Source: Asticcacaulis currens (GTDB lineage: Bacteria > Pseudomonadota > Alphaproteobacteria > Caulobacterales > Caulobacteraceae). From it: a DNA stretch of 64,000 nucleotides. Location: contig NZ_JAQQKW010000003.1 of the NCBI RefSeq assembly GCF_028550395.1, positions 186,001 through 250,000 on the forward strand, in the 5' to 3' direction. The notes below the pieces were generated by a model. That model searched no databases and was not told the origin of the DNA. It saw only the letters and a list, made by a program, of their open reading frames with translations. Position numbers and translations under genes: made by a program. Below, in pieces: positions 51,199-59,108 of this stretch (position 1 is its first letter; each line of letters starts with the position of its first letter).

Positions 51199-52086
51199 AT
51201 GCCTTCCGAAACCCTCAGACTGCGTATCGCCGTTCAGAAATCCGGCCGTCTGGCCGACCGTTCGCTGGAGCTGATTTCCGGCGCGGGCCTGCGCGTCATG
51301 AAGGGCGCCAATGAGCTCCTGTATCGCATCGAGAACCAGCCCATCGACCTCCTGCGCGTGCGCGACGACGACATCCCGACCTTTGTCGCCGATGGCGTCG
51401 CCGAACTGGGGATTGTCGGTTACAACGTGCTGGCCGAGCACTTTCCGGAAGATGACCTCGAGGAGCGCATCGTCATGCGCCTCGGCTTCGGCAAGTGCAC
51501 GCTGAAGATCGCCGTGCCGGACAGCGTCACCTATGAGGGCCCCCAAAGCCTCGAAGGCAAGCGCATCGCCACCTCCTACCCGAATATTCTGGGCAAATGG
51601 CTGAAGGACCGGGGCGTCAGCGCCACCATCGTTGAAATGCGCGGCGCGGTCGAGGTGGCCCCGCGTATGAAGATCGCCCACGCCATCTGCGACCTTGTTT
51701 CCACCGGCGCGACGCTGGAAGCCAATGGCATGAAGGCCGTCGATCTGGTGCTGGCCTCCGAAGCCGTGCTGATCAAGGCACCGCACGCGCCGCCCGTTGA
51801 TCTGGCGCACGTCTATGACATGCTGCTGCGCCGTTTCGATGGCGTCACGGCGTCGAACGGGGCCAAATATGTGATGCTCAACGCGCCACGTGAACACCTG
51901 AACGAGATTATCGAGCTGATCCCCGGTGCCGACGCCCCGACCATCATGCCTTTGGCCGGACGCGAAGACACGGTGGCGGTCCACGCTGTGTGTCAGGAAA
52001 ATGTCTTCTGGGACACGCTGGACAAGCTCAAGGCGGCGGGCGCCTCGGCGATCCTCGTCCTGCCGATCGAAAAAATGATGAAGTAG
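51199..52086 (+). CDS. hisG: ATP phosphoribosyltransferase HisG (long form)
   Basis: First and committed step of histidine synthesis: ATP plus PRPP to phosphoribosyl-ATP. 295 residues, the long type with a C-terminal ACT-like regulatory domain (about 225-295) that binds histidine for feedback inhibition. Motifs are LRIAVQKSGRLADRSLELI at the N-terminus, VADGVAELGIVGYNVL and the PRPP loop DLVSTGATLEANGMK. It does not need HisZ. Confidence 0.95.
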   Translation: MPSETLRLRIAVQKSGRLADRSLELISGAGLRVMKGANELLYRIENQPIDLLRVRDDDIPTFVADGVAELGIVGYNVLAEHFPEDDLEERIVMRLGFGKCTLKIAVPDSVTYEGPQSLEGKRIATSYPNILGKWLKDRGVSATIVEMRGAVEVAPRMKIAHAICDLVSTGATLEANGMKAVDLVLASEAVLIKAPHAPPVDLAHVYDMLLRRFDGVTASNGAKYVMLNAPREHLNEIIELIPGADAPTIMPLAGREDTVAVHAVCQENVFWDTLDKLKAAGASAILVLPIEKMMK

Positions 52087-52140
52087 GTGTCGCGGACACC
52101 CTTTTAGTTAGGCCTGCGGCACCGCAGGCGGGTATGCACC

Positions 52141-53439
52141 ATGAAGACCTTTATCTGGAACGATCTCAGTGCTTCTGAGCGCAGGACGGCGTTGTCCCGT
52201 CCGGAAAACCGGCGGGACGCCCGCGTGCTCGAAACGGTGAAGACCATTTTCGACGACGTCGAAGCGCGTGGGTTTGCCGCCGTCACGGACTGGGCGACGC
52301 GGCTCGACGGTCACTCCCCCGTGCGCGTTGAGCTGACGCGCGGTCTGGTCGATGAGGCGCGCGCCAATCTGAGTGCCGAAGACATCGAAGCCATGGAGCT
52401 GGCGGTCGAACATGTGCGCGCCTTCCACGCCGCTGAGCTGCCGTCCGCCGGGCCGGTCATCGCGCCATCGCAAGGCCTGTCGCTTCAGCGCGTCTATCGC
52501 CCCATCTCGACCGCAGGCCTCTATGTGCCGGGTGGCACCGCGCCGCTGTTTTCGACCCTGATCATGACCGCCGTGCCCGCTCTGGTCGCCGGTGTGCCCA
52601 ACAGAGTCTGTGTTACGCCACCGGCCAAGGACGGCTCGCTGCACCCCATGATGATCGCCGCCGGGGCCGCTGCTGGTCTTGAGGCCGTGTGGCGCGTCGG
52701 CGGGGCGCACGCCATCGCCGCCATGGCTTTGGGCGCGCTGCGCGACGTCCCGGCGGCGGACAAGCTGTTCGGGCCGGGCAACAAGTACGTCGCAGAGGCT
52801 AAACGTTACGCCACCGAGCGCATCTCCGGCATCGCCATCGACATGCCTGCCGGGCCTTCGGAGCTGATGGTCATTGCCGACGCCTCGGCCAATGCGAAGC
52901 TGATCGCCGCCGACCTTTTGTCGCAGGCCGAACACGACGCCGATGCGCAGGTGGTGCTGGTGACGCTGGAGGCTAATCTGATCGCTGACGTCGCCGCAGA
53001 GCTTGAGGCGCAACTGGCGACCCTGCCGCGCGCCGCCATTGCCCGCGCCTCGCTGGAGCAGGCGCGCCTGTTTGTCGTCGATAGCCTTGAGGCCGCAGCC
53101 GAAGTCGCCAATCTTTACGGCCCGGAACACCTGGCGCTTCAGGTGGCCGATCTCGACGCCCTGATCCCGCAACTGACCGCCGCCGGCACCGTGTTCGCCG
53201 GGACCTATGCCGCCGAAACCTTTGGCGACTATGCGGCGGGTCCCAGCCACGTCCTGCCGACCGATGGCGCAGCACGGGCGTGGGACGGTATCACCATCCG
53301 CTCCTTCCTGACCAGCTTTGTGGTGCAGCGCGCCACCAAACAGGGCGCGGCGACCATTGCGCCCGCCGCCGCGCGTCTGGCGCGTCTGGAAGGCCTCGAA
53401 GCACACGCGCTGGCGGCAGATTTTCGGCTGGAGGTTTAA
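52141..53439 (+). CDS. hisD: Histidinol dehydrogenase HisD
   Basis: Zinc enzyme oxidising L-histidinol to histidine with two NAD in the last two steps. 432 residues with YVPGGTAPLFSTLIM, VGGAHAIAAMALG, PGNKYVAEAKR, IDMPAGPSELMVIAD and the zinc/catalytic region YGPEHLALQV, then GPSHVLPTDGAARAWDG. It is 54 bp after hisG and 3 bp before the fused hisC'-hisB gene. Confidence 0.96.
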   Translation: MKTFIWNDLSASERRTALSRPENRRDARVLETVKTIFDDVEARGFAAVTDWATRLDGHSPVRVELTRGLVDEARANLSAEDIEAMELAVEHVRAFHAAELPSAGPVIAPSQGLSLQRVYRPISTAGLYVPGGTAPLFSTLIMTAVPALVAGVPNRVCVTPPAKDGSLHPMMIAAGAAAGLEAVWRVGGAHAIAAMALGALRDVPAADKLFGPGNKYVAEAKRYATERISGIAIDMPAGPSELMVIADASANAKLIAADLLSQAEHDADAQVVLVTLEANLIADVAAELEAQLATLPRAAIARASLEQARLFVVDSLEAAAEVANLYGPEHLALQVADLDALIPQLTAAGTVFAGTYAAETFGDYAAGPSHVLPTDGAARAWDGITIRSFLTSFVVQRATKQGAATIAPAAARLARLEGLEAHALAADFRLEV

Positions 53440-53442
53440 CCC

Positions 53443-54945
53443 ATGTTCGCGTCTCCCTTCACCGCCCTCAATGCCCAAGGCTCCGGCCTCGAAGCCTCGC
53501 CGCCCTCGCTGGAGCCGCTGCGTGAGCGCATGGCCGAGCTTTATGGCGTCGAGCCCTATCAGCTCATGGTCACGCGCGGCGCGTCGCACGCCACCGAAAT
53601 CCTGATGCGCCGGCTGAAGGTCAATGGCTATGAGGCAGTCTTCACCGAGCCCTGTTATTCGGAGCGGCAGTACCACCTGCAAAGCCTGGCCGACGCCTAT
53701 GGCCTGACGCTGAAACAGGCGACCAAGCCGCTGATGACGCTGAAGGGCGCGGGTATGTACGTCATCGACAACCCCGCCATGCCGGACGGCAAGGCGTGGG
53801 ATCTGATCGCGGCGCGCACCCTGGCGGTTGAAATCTTCCCCGCCCTGCTGGTTATTGATGAGAGCTATTTCGACGTCTGCGACGCCCAGAGCCTGATTGA
53901 GCTGACCAAATCGGAATCGAACGTGGTCGTTCTGAAAAGCCTGTCCTTCCTGTATGGGCTGTCGGGCGCACGTGTCGGCGCGCTGATCTCCTCAGCCAAG
54001 ACACTGAACGGTCTGATGCGCTTCTGTGAACCGGTGCCGCTGCCCACGCCGTCGATCCGCGCCGCCGAAGCCGCTCTGGCCCCGTCGCGCGCCTTAAGCG
54101 TGCAGGCCCGCATCGACCTGATTCGTGGCGAACAGGCCCGGATGCGCGACGCGCTGGAACAGGCATCCGCTGTGGTGCAGTTTCACGTCAATGACGGCCC
54201 CTTTGTGTTTATCAAGCCGAAGGACTTGATCCGCACCCAGACCCACCTGAAGAAATTTGGCGTTACGGCCAAGAACGCCTATGAGGGCCTGATCATGGCG
54301 CTGGGCGACAAGGCGCACAATGACCGCATTCTGGCGGCGCTCGGTGTCACTATCGAAGCCGGACGCCCGGCGCGGCGCGGTGAGGTGCTGCGTGATACCA
54401 AGGAAACGAAGATTTCGGCGCTGGTCGATCTCGATACGCCCAAGCCGGTCAAGATTCACACCGGCATCGGCTTCTTCGATCACATGCTGGATCAGGTGGC
54501 AACGCATGGCGGCTTCTCGCTGCAACTGTCGTGTCAGGGTGATCTGGAAATCGACGGCCACCACACCATCGAAGACTGTATGCTGGCCTTTGGTCAGGCT
54601 TTGAAACAGGCGCTGGGCGACCGCGTCGGCATGGCGCGCTTCGGCTTTGTCCTGCCCATGGATGAAACCGAAGCGAAGGTGTCGATCGACATTTCCGGCC
54701 GCGCCTTCTGCGTGTTCAAAGGCGAGTTCGAAGCCACTCACATCGGCGACTATCCGACCGAAATGACCGGCCACGCCTTCCGTTCGCTGTCCGAAGCCCT
54801 GGGGGCCTCTATCCATGTCGAGGTCGAGGGCGAAAACGACCACCACAAGGTCGAAGCCTGCTTCAAGGCGCTGGGACGTGCCCTGCGCATGGCGACCCGC
54901 ATCGAAGGCGACGCCCTGCCGTCAACAAAAGGCATGTTGGCATGA
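53443..54945 (+). CDS. hisB: Fusion of a degenerate HisC-like domain with imidazoleglycerol-phosphate dehydratase HisB
   Basis: 500 residues. Residues ~306-500 are a complete HisB dehydratase with the metal motifs GFFDHMLDQVATHGG, DGHHTIEDCML, DYPTEMTGHAFRSL and ENDHHKVEACFKALGRAL. Residues ~1-305 align with HisC (VTRGASHATEILMRRL; VIDESYFDVC; PLPTPSIRAAEAAL), but they lack the first ~70 residues and carry Phe169 in LSFLYGLSGARVG, where HisC has the PLP Lys (FSKAYGLAGLRVG). The second substrate Arg is also gone. The N-terminal phosphatase of enterobacterial HisB is absent. The first half should not be an aminotransferase; a structural role is possible. Confidence 0.88.
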   Translation: MFASPFTALNAQGSGLEASPPSLEPLRERMAELYGVEPYQLMVTRGASHATEILMRRLKVNGYEAVFTEPCYSERQYHLQSLADAYGLTLKQATKPLMTLKGAGMYVIDNPAMPDGKAWDLIAARTLAVEIFPALLVIDESYFDVCDAQSLIELTKSESNVVVLKSLSFLYGLSGARVGALISSAKTLNGLMRFCEPVPLPTPSIRAAEAALAPSRALSVQARIDLIRGEQARMRDALEQASAVVQFHVNDGPFVFIKPKDLIRTQTHLKKFGVTAKNAYEGLIMALGDKAHNDRILAALGVTIEAGRPARRGEVLRDTKETKISALVDLDTPKPVKIHTGIGFFDHMLDQVATHGGFSLQLSCQGDLEIDGHHTIEDCMLAFGQALKQALGDRVGMARFGFVLPMDETEAKVSIDISGRAFCVFKGEFEATHIGDYPTEMTGHAFRSLSEALGASIHVEVEGENDHHKVEACFKALGRALRMATRIEGDALPSTKGMLA

Positions 54946-54987
54946 CCAGGGTCACAGACCCTGGACCCGTAAGTTTTGGAACGCGTT

Positions 54988-55596
54988 ATGACTGATCCCT
55001 CTACCGCTAAAGTCGTTGTCATTGAATTAGGCTGCGCCAATACCGCCTCGGTGCTGTTCGCGCTGGAGCGTCTGGGCGCTGAGGCCGTGCTGTCGTCGGA
55101 CGCGTCCGAAATCAGGGCCGCCCCGCGCGTGGTGCTGCCCGGCGTAGGCGCGGCAGGCTTCGTCATGAGCCGCATCCATGAGCTTGGCCTTTATGACACG
55201 ATCCGGGGCCTGACCCAGCCGCTGATGGGAGTCTGTCTGGGGCAGCAACTGCTGTTCGACAGCTCCGAAGAGGGCAATGTCGAGTGCCTCGGCCTCATTC
55301 CGGGCCGAGTCGTGAAGATGGAAGCCCCTAAACCTCTGGTCGTGCCGCACATGGGTTGGAACCAGCTTCAGGCCGTGCGTGAAGACCCGCTAACGGCGGG
55401 TTTGAACGCGGGTGACTACGCCTATTTCGTACATAGTTTCGTCTGCCCGGTCACCGACCATACACTGGCGCAATCGACCTATGGTGCGCCGTTCGCGGCC
55501 ATGGTGCGCAAGGGGAATGTCTGGGGCTGTCAGTTCCACCCCGAACGCTCCTCGACCGCCGGCGCGAAGATACTCGAAAACTTTCTGACACTTTGA
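54988..55596 (+). CDS. hisH: Imidazole glycerol phosphate synthase glutaminase subunit HisH
   Basis: Glutamine amidotransferase that feeds ammonia to HisF. 202 residues from the ATG at 54988. The class I triad is Cys83 (MGVCLGQQLLF), His184 and Glu186 (CQFHPERS). The oxyanion stretch and PHMGWNQLQAV are family typical. The short N-terminal IELGCANTASVLFALERLGAEA replaces the usual YGxGN with GCANT, a moderate deviation. 42 bp after hisB. Confidence 0.92.
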   Translation: MTDPSTAKVVVIELGCANTASVLFALERLGAEAVLSSDASEIRAAPRVVLPGVGAAGFVMSRIHELGLYDTIRGLTQPLMGVCLGQQLLFDSSEEGNVECLGLIPGRVVKMEAPKPLVVPHMGWNQLQAVREDPLTAGLNAGDYAYFVHSFVCPVTDHTLAQSTYGAPFAAMVRKGNVWGCQFHPERSSTAGAKILENFLTL

Positions 55597-55609
55597 TACC
55601 TGCAACACT

Positions 55610-55675
55610 CACCCCGCCCCGACCCCCATTTGCTGCGCAAATGGTCCCCCTCTCCACCCCAGGGTGGGGAGGTAA
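55610..55675. repeat. Family B-like repeat between hisH and hisA
   Basis: ccccatttgctgcgcaaatggtccccc contains an atttgctgcgcaaat stem like that at 27330, then ctctccaccccagggtggggagg with a ccaccc/gggtgg hairpin. Confidence 0.5.
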
Positions 55676-55753
55676 AAAACGCCGCACGAAGGGCGCAGAC
55701 CTGAGATGCGGTGGTGGCAGTTCTTCCCTTTTACGCTGCGCCGGAGTTACGGC

Positions 55754-56485
55754 ATGATCCTCTACCCCGCTATCGACCTTATCAACGGTGAATGTGTCCG
55801 CCTCGCGCAGGGCCGGTTTGATGCCGTCACCAGGTACGACTCCGACCCGTTCAAGCGTCTCGCACTGTTCAATGAAGAGTTCGCGGAATGGGTGCATATT
55901 GTCGATCTCGACGGGGCGCGCGCTGGCTCACCGCAGCAGCACGAACTGATCGGGCGGCTCGCGCAGGCCTCGCGCGCCAAGATCCAGACCGGCGGCGGGG
56001 TGCGGTCGCGTGCCCATGTGCAGACCCTGCTCGATCAGGGCGTCTCCGCCGTCGTGGTCGGCTCTGCCGCTGTGAAAGACCCCAAGGAGGTGCGCGGCTG
56101 GCTGCGCGACTTCGGCAAGGAGCGTATCACGCTGGCTCTGGACGTTCTACCCACCAAGGACGGTGACTTCGACGCCGCCCTGCACGGCTGGACCGAAGGG
56201 TCGGGGATCTCGCTGTGGAAGGTGCTCGATGAATATCCGGTCGGCGTGGCGCAGCGCATCCTCGTCACCGACGTGTCGCGCGACGGCATGTTGATGGGCC
56301 CGAACATGGACCTGATGCGCGCCCTGAGACAGAAACGCCCGGACCTCGACATTCAGGCGTCGGGCGGCGTGCGCTCGGTCGAAGACCTTTATGATCTCAA
56401 GGCGCTCGGCGTACACGGCGCCATTGTGGGTAAGGCCATCTATGAGGGCCTGATCGATCTCAAAGCCGCGCTGAACGTGGGATAG
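55754..56485 (+). CDS. hisA: ProFAR isomerase HisA
   Basis: (Beta-alpha)8 barrel that performs the Amadori rearrangement of ProFAR. 243 residues starting MILYPAIDLINGECVRL (catalytic Asp8 in the first strand) with the second catalytic Asp in ILVTDVSRDGMLMGPN. QTGGGVR and QASGGVRSVEDL are the phosphate loops. The ATG at 55754 fits; a 16-residue upstream extension is rejected. It lies 157 bp after hisH, across a repeat. Confidence 0.95.
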   Translation: MILYPAIDLINGECVRLAQGRFDAVTRYDSDPFKRLALFNEEFAEWVHIVDLDGARAGSPQQHELIGRLAQASRAKIQTGGGVRSRAHVQTLLDQGVSAVVVGSAAVKDPKEVRGWLRDFGKERITLALDVLPTKDGDFDAALHGWTEGSGISLWKVLDEYPVGVAQRILVTDVSRDGMLMGPNMDLMRALRQKRPDLDIQASGGVRSVEDLYDLKALGVHGAIVGKAIYEGLIDLKAALNVG

Positions 56486-56495
56486 CTTTTTAGTC

Positions 56496-56537
56496 GGGCT
56501 TTTAGCCCAAAACCGCTTCACACTTTTGGGAAAGCCC
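56496..56537. repeat. Family A palindromic repeat, copy 6, upstream of hisF
   Basis: gggcttt...aaagccc outer arms and cccaaaa/ttttggg inner arms, ending 4 bases before the hisF ATG. The purine stretch gggaaag, the only plausible ribosome site, is inside the right arm, so folding could hide it. Confidence 0.72.
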
Positions 56538-56541
56538 TCAT

Positions 56542-57363
56542 ATGTTAGCCAGACGCATCATCCCCTGTCTCGACGTCAAGGACGGCAAGGTCGTCAAGGG
56601 CGTGCAGTTTGTTGGCCACGAAGTGCTGGGCGACGCCGTCGATATGGCGCTGCGCTACCGCGACGAAGGCGCCGATGAGCTGGTGCTGTACGACATCACC
56701 GCCTCTTCCGAAGGGCGCACGGTGGATTACAACTGGGTGCGCGACATTGCCCGCGCGCTCGATATCCCCTTCTGCGTAGCTGGCGGCATCCGTTCGGCGG
56801 AGCAAGCCGTGAAGTGCCTCAATTCCGGGGCCGACAAGGTATCGATCAATTCACCCGCACTGGAACGCCCGGACCTGATCAACGAACTGGCCGAAATGGC
56901 CGGGTCGCAGTGCGTGGTGGTGGGGGTGGATAGTCGTGAACTGCCCCTCCCGAAAAGTGGGAACCGGTTTTCGGATACAGAGGGGCAGCCCGCTTTGAAT
57001 AGCGACTATTACGTCCATCAGTATTCCGGTGATCCGGATAAAATCCGCGCCGCCGGGCGTCGCACGCTCGACTGGGTAGTCGAAGCGGCCGAGCGCGGGG
57101 CCGGTGAAATCGTGCTCAACTGCATGAATCAGGACGGCGTGCGCAAGGGGTACGACATTCGGCAGTTGCGACTGGTGCGCGACCTGATCGACATTCCGCT
57201 GGTGGCCTCTGGCGGGGCCGGTGCACCGGAACACTTTACCGAGGTTTTCGATCAGGCCGACGTCTCGGGCGCTCTGGCGGCCAGCGTCTTCCACAAGAAG
57301 ATCATCCATATTCCCGACCTCAAACGCGATCTGCAAAAGGCGGGAATCGCGGTTAGGATATAG
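56542..57363 (+). CDS. hisF: Imidazole glycerol phosphate synthase cyclase subunit HisF, with an in-frame palindrome insert
   Basis: Barrel enzyme forming IGP and AICAR from PRFAR and ammonia with HisH. Catalytic Asp11 ([10 protein letters not shown]) and Asp130 (VVVGVDSRE) are present, as are [13 protein letters not shown] and [13 protein letters not shown]. It is 273 residues against the usual ~255. The excess is residues 134-149 ([16 protein letters not shown]), encoded exactly by a 48-bp family A palindrome in the loop after barrel strand 5. The rest, e.g. [19 protein letters not shown], is normal, so the protein is probably functional. Confidence 0.95.
   Translation: MLARRIIPCLDVKDGKVVKGVQFVGHEVLGDAVDMALRYRDEGADELVLYDITASSEGRTVDYNWVRDIARALDIPFCVAGGIRSAEQAVKCLNSGADKVSINSPALERPDLINELAEMAGSQCVVVGVDSRELPLPKSGNRFSDTEGQPALNSDYYVHQYSGDPDKIRAAGRRTLDWVVEAAERGAGEIVLNCMNQDGVRKGYDIRQLRLVRDLIDIPLVASGGAGAPEHFTEVFDQADVSGALAASVFHKKIIHIPDLKRDLQKAGIAVRI
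56941..56988. repeat. Family A palindromic repeat, copy 7, inserted inside hisF
   Basis: Perfect outer arms ctgcccct (56941-56948) and aggggcag (56981-56988) around the ccgaaaagtgg/ccggttttcgg core. 48 bp starting on a codon boundary, adding 16 codons. Confidence 0.85.
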
Positions 57364-57365
57364 TT

Positions 57366-57450
57366 CGCGCCCGTCCAATCGCAGATTGGGCGGAAATAAA
57401 GCGAAAAAATCTCGCAGGGCCGCCCCGAGAGATTTCTTCTCAATCTGATA
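57366..57450 (+). other. Two hairpins between hisF and hisIE
   Basis: cgtccaatc/gattgggcg with loop gca (57371-57391), then aaatctc/gagattt with a longer GC-rich loop (around 57405-57434) followed by cttctc. They may reduce transcription into hisIE. Confidence 0.4.
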
Positions 57451-57505
57451 AAACGTGAAAACGTATCGAGGCATAGCCGAGAGACATTGTTCACGAGGAA
57501 ATTTT

Positions 57506-58153
57506 ATGCCCGAAGCTCACACACTGCCCAATCCCCTGACGCTGGCCGATATCGACGCTCTCGATTTCACCAAGGGCGACGGCCTGATCCCCGCCATTGT
57601 GCAGGACGCCGACACGCTTCAGGTGCTGATGCTGGGCTATATGGACCGCGCCGCCCTGAGCGAGACCTTGACCGATCGTCAGGTGACCTTCTTCTCGCGC
57701 TCCAAAAATGGCCGCTGGCGCAAGGGTGAGACGTCGGGCGACTTCCTTAATCTGGTCAACGTGACCACCGATTGCGACGAGGACGCGCTGCTGGTGCTGG
57801 CCCGTCCCGTCGGTCCGACCTGCCACACCAAGACCACCTCGTGCTTCGGGCATGAGACGGCGCCCGGTATCGGTTTTATGGGCCATTTGGCCGCCGTCGT
57901 GAAGGACCGCGCCAAGGCCCCGCCGGCCGACAGCTACACCGCCCGCCTGATGCAGAAGGGTGTCGCCAAGATCGCCCAGAAGGTGGGCGAAGAAGGGCTT
58001 GAAACCGCTCTGGCCGGGCGCTGCGGTGACCTCGACGAACTGCATAACGAAGCCGCCGACCTGCTCTATCATCTGTCGGTGCTGCTGATGGCGCGCGAAA
58101 CAACGCTGGAGGCCGTGCTGGACATCCTGCGTGAGCGCCACGCAGGGCGGTAA
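57506..58153 (+). CDS. hisI: Bifunctional PR-AMP cyclohydrolase / PR-ATP pyrophosphohydrolase HisIE
   Basis: 215 residues that carry out steps 2 and 3 of the pathway. HisI domain (about 1-115): LMLGYMDRAALSETL, FFSRSKNGRWRKGETSG, the Zn/Mg-binding TDCDEDALLVL and GPTCHTKTTSCFG. HisE domain (about 120-215): KVGEEGLETALAG and NEAADLLYHLSVLL. A HisIE fusion at the operon's end is the gammaproteobacterial arrangement. Start at 57506 after CGAGGAA. Confidence 0.94.
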   Translation: MPEAHTLPNPLTLADIDALDFTKGDGLIPAIVQDADTLQVLMLGYMDRAALSETLTDRQVTFFSRSKNGRWRKGETSGDFLNLVNVTTDCDEDALLVLARPVGPTCHTKTTSCFGHETAPGIGFMGHLAAVVKDRAKAPPADSYTARLMQKGVAKIAQKVGEEGLETALAGRCGDLDELHNEAADLLYHLSVLLMARETTLEAVLDILRERHAGR

Positions 58154-58232
58154 GTCCTTTCCGCGTTTTCGGATTCGACAAGTGCTCGCTTGGTGTTAGA
58201 ACGGGTAGGATAACGCCGATCCGAGCCTGCAC

Positions 58233-58769
58233 ATGCGTCGCCCTGCCTTTGCCCTTATCCTGCTTGCCCTTGCCGCGCTTTTGTGTGCGCCGGATATCGC
58301 GCGCCGTTTTATGGACATTGACGCGCCATGGCTGGGCTGGCTTCAGGTGGCGCTGATGGCGGCGGGCGTGATCTTGGCCGCCCGCGCGCGCTTGTGCGAT
58401 GCGGGTAAGCCCGAAGGCTGGCTGTGGCAGGCCCTGCTGATCGTCACCCCCATCTATGCCCTGTTCGCCTCACCGGTGGCGGGCCTGTTGCCCATACCGA
58501 GCCAACTCAGCACGCTAGCCCTGATCGGGGCCAATGGCATCGTATTCGGGGGCCTGATACTTCTGGGACTGTTACCCTCAGGGTCGGGCGATAAGACCGC
58601 AAAGCCGCGTCACGCGACGGGTTACGGTGAGGTTGATTCGGGCGTGAGCCCCTTTCTGGCGACCTCACCGTCGCACAAAAGCGGTCACACCAGCGACTCG
58701 TCTGGTTCTGATGCCCACAGCAGCGCCGATTCAGGGGATGGCGGTGGAGATGGCGGCGGGGGCGACTGA
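58233..58769 (+). CDS. Hypothetical four-helix membrane protein with Ser/Gly/Asp tail (178 aa)
   Basis: Not recognised. Four hydrophobic helices (residues ~4-20, 32-52, 62-88 and 95-117), then a ~60-residue hydrophilic tail with SDSSGSDAHSSADSGDGGG and a Gly/Asp end. The tail is probably cytosolic or periplasmic and disordered. Monocistronic after hisIE; no functional clue. Confidence 0.6.
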   Translation: MRRPAFALILLALAALLCAPDIARRFMDIDAPWLGWLQVALMAAGVILAARARLCDAGKPEGWLWQALLIVTPIYALFASPVAGLLPIPSQLSTLALIGANGIVFGGLILLGLLPSGSGDKTAKPRHATGYGEVDSGVSPFLATSPSHKSGHTSDSSGSDAHSSADSGDGGGDGGGGD

Positions 58770-59108
58770 GGTGCCGAGTGACGAAAATGCCACTTCAAGG
58801 GGCATTTCAACAGCCCGCAATCGCGCGGCTCGATCCTGACCCAGTATTGCCATAATGGCTCGGCATGAGGATAAGGGGCCACAGTTACGTATAAAAGGGG
58901 CGCCCCATACCCTGTTTAACAAGGTACTGGTTGCAATCGCGACCGATTTGCGGCAATGGTTGTCACAGTTCTGCTGTGCGTGCGGGGCGCTTATGGCGTC
59001 CGTCAACCCTGCCAGGGTCGGAATGAACCGCACATAGGGTGCTGATTTTTGTAAAGCGTAAGGCTGGCCGGGGCAGACCGGCGGGGAAATTCTGGACGCG
59101 CATCCATC
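58770..59108. other. Intergenic region without a supported gene
   Basis: 339 bp. A weak stem aaatgcc/ggcattt (58785-58807) follows the membrane-protein gene. A small open frame at 58855 has no recognisable features or ribosome site and is not called. The promoter of the next gene is presumably near 59040-59090. Confidence 0.45.

Noticed and set aside
58855-59037. 60-codon frame in the 58.8-59.1 kb gap
   Set aside because: No ribosome site and no recognisable features; a random frame in GC-rich DNA of this length is expected.
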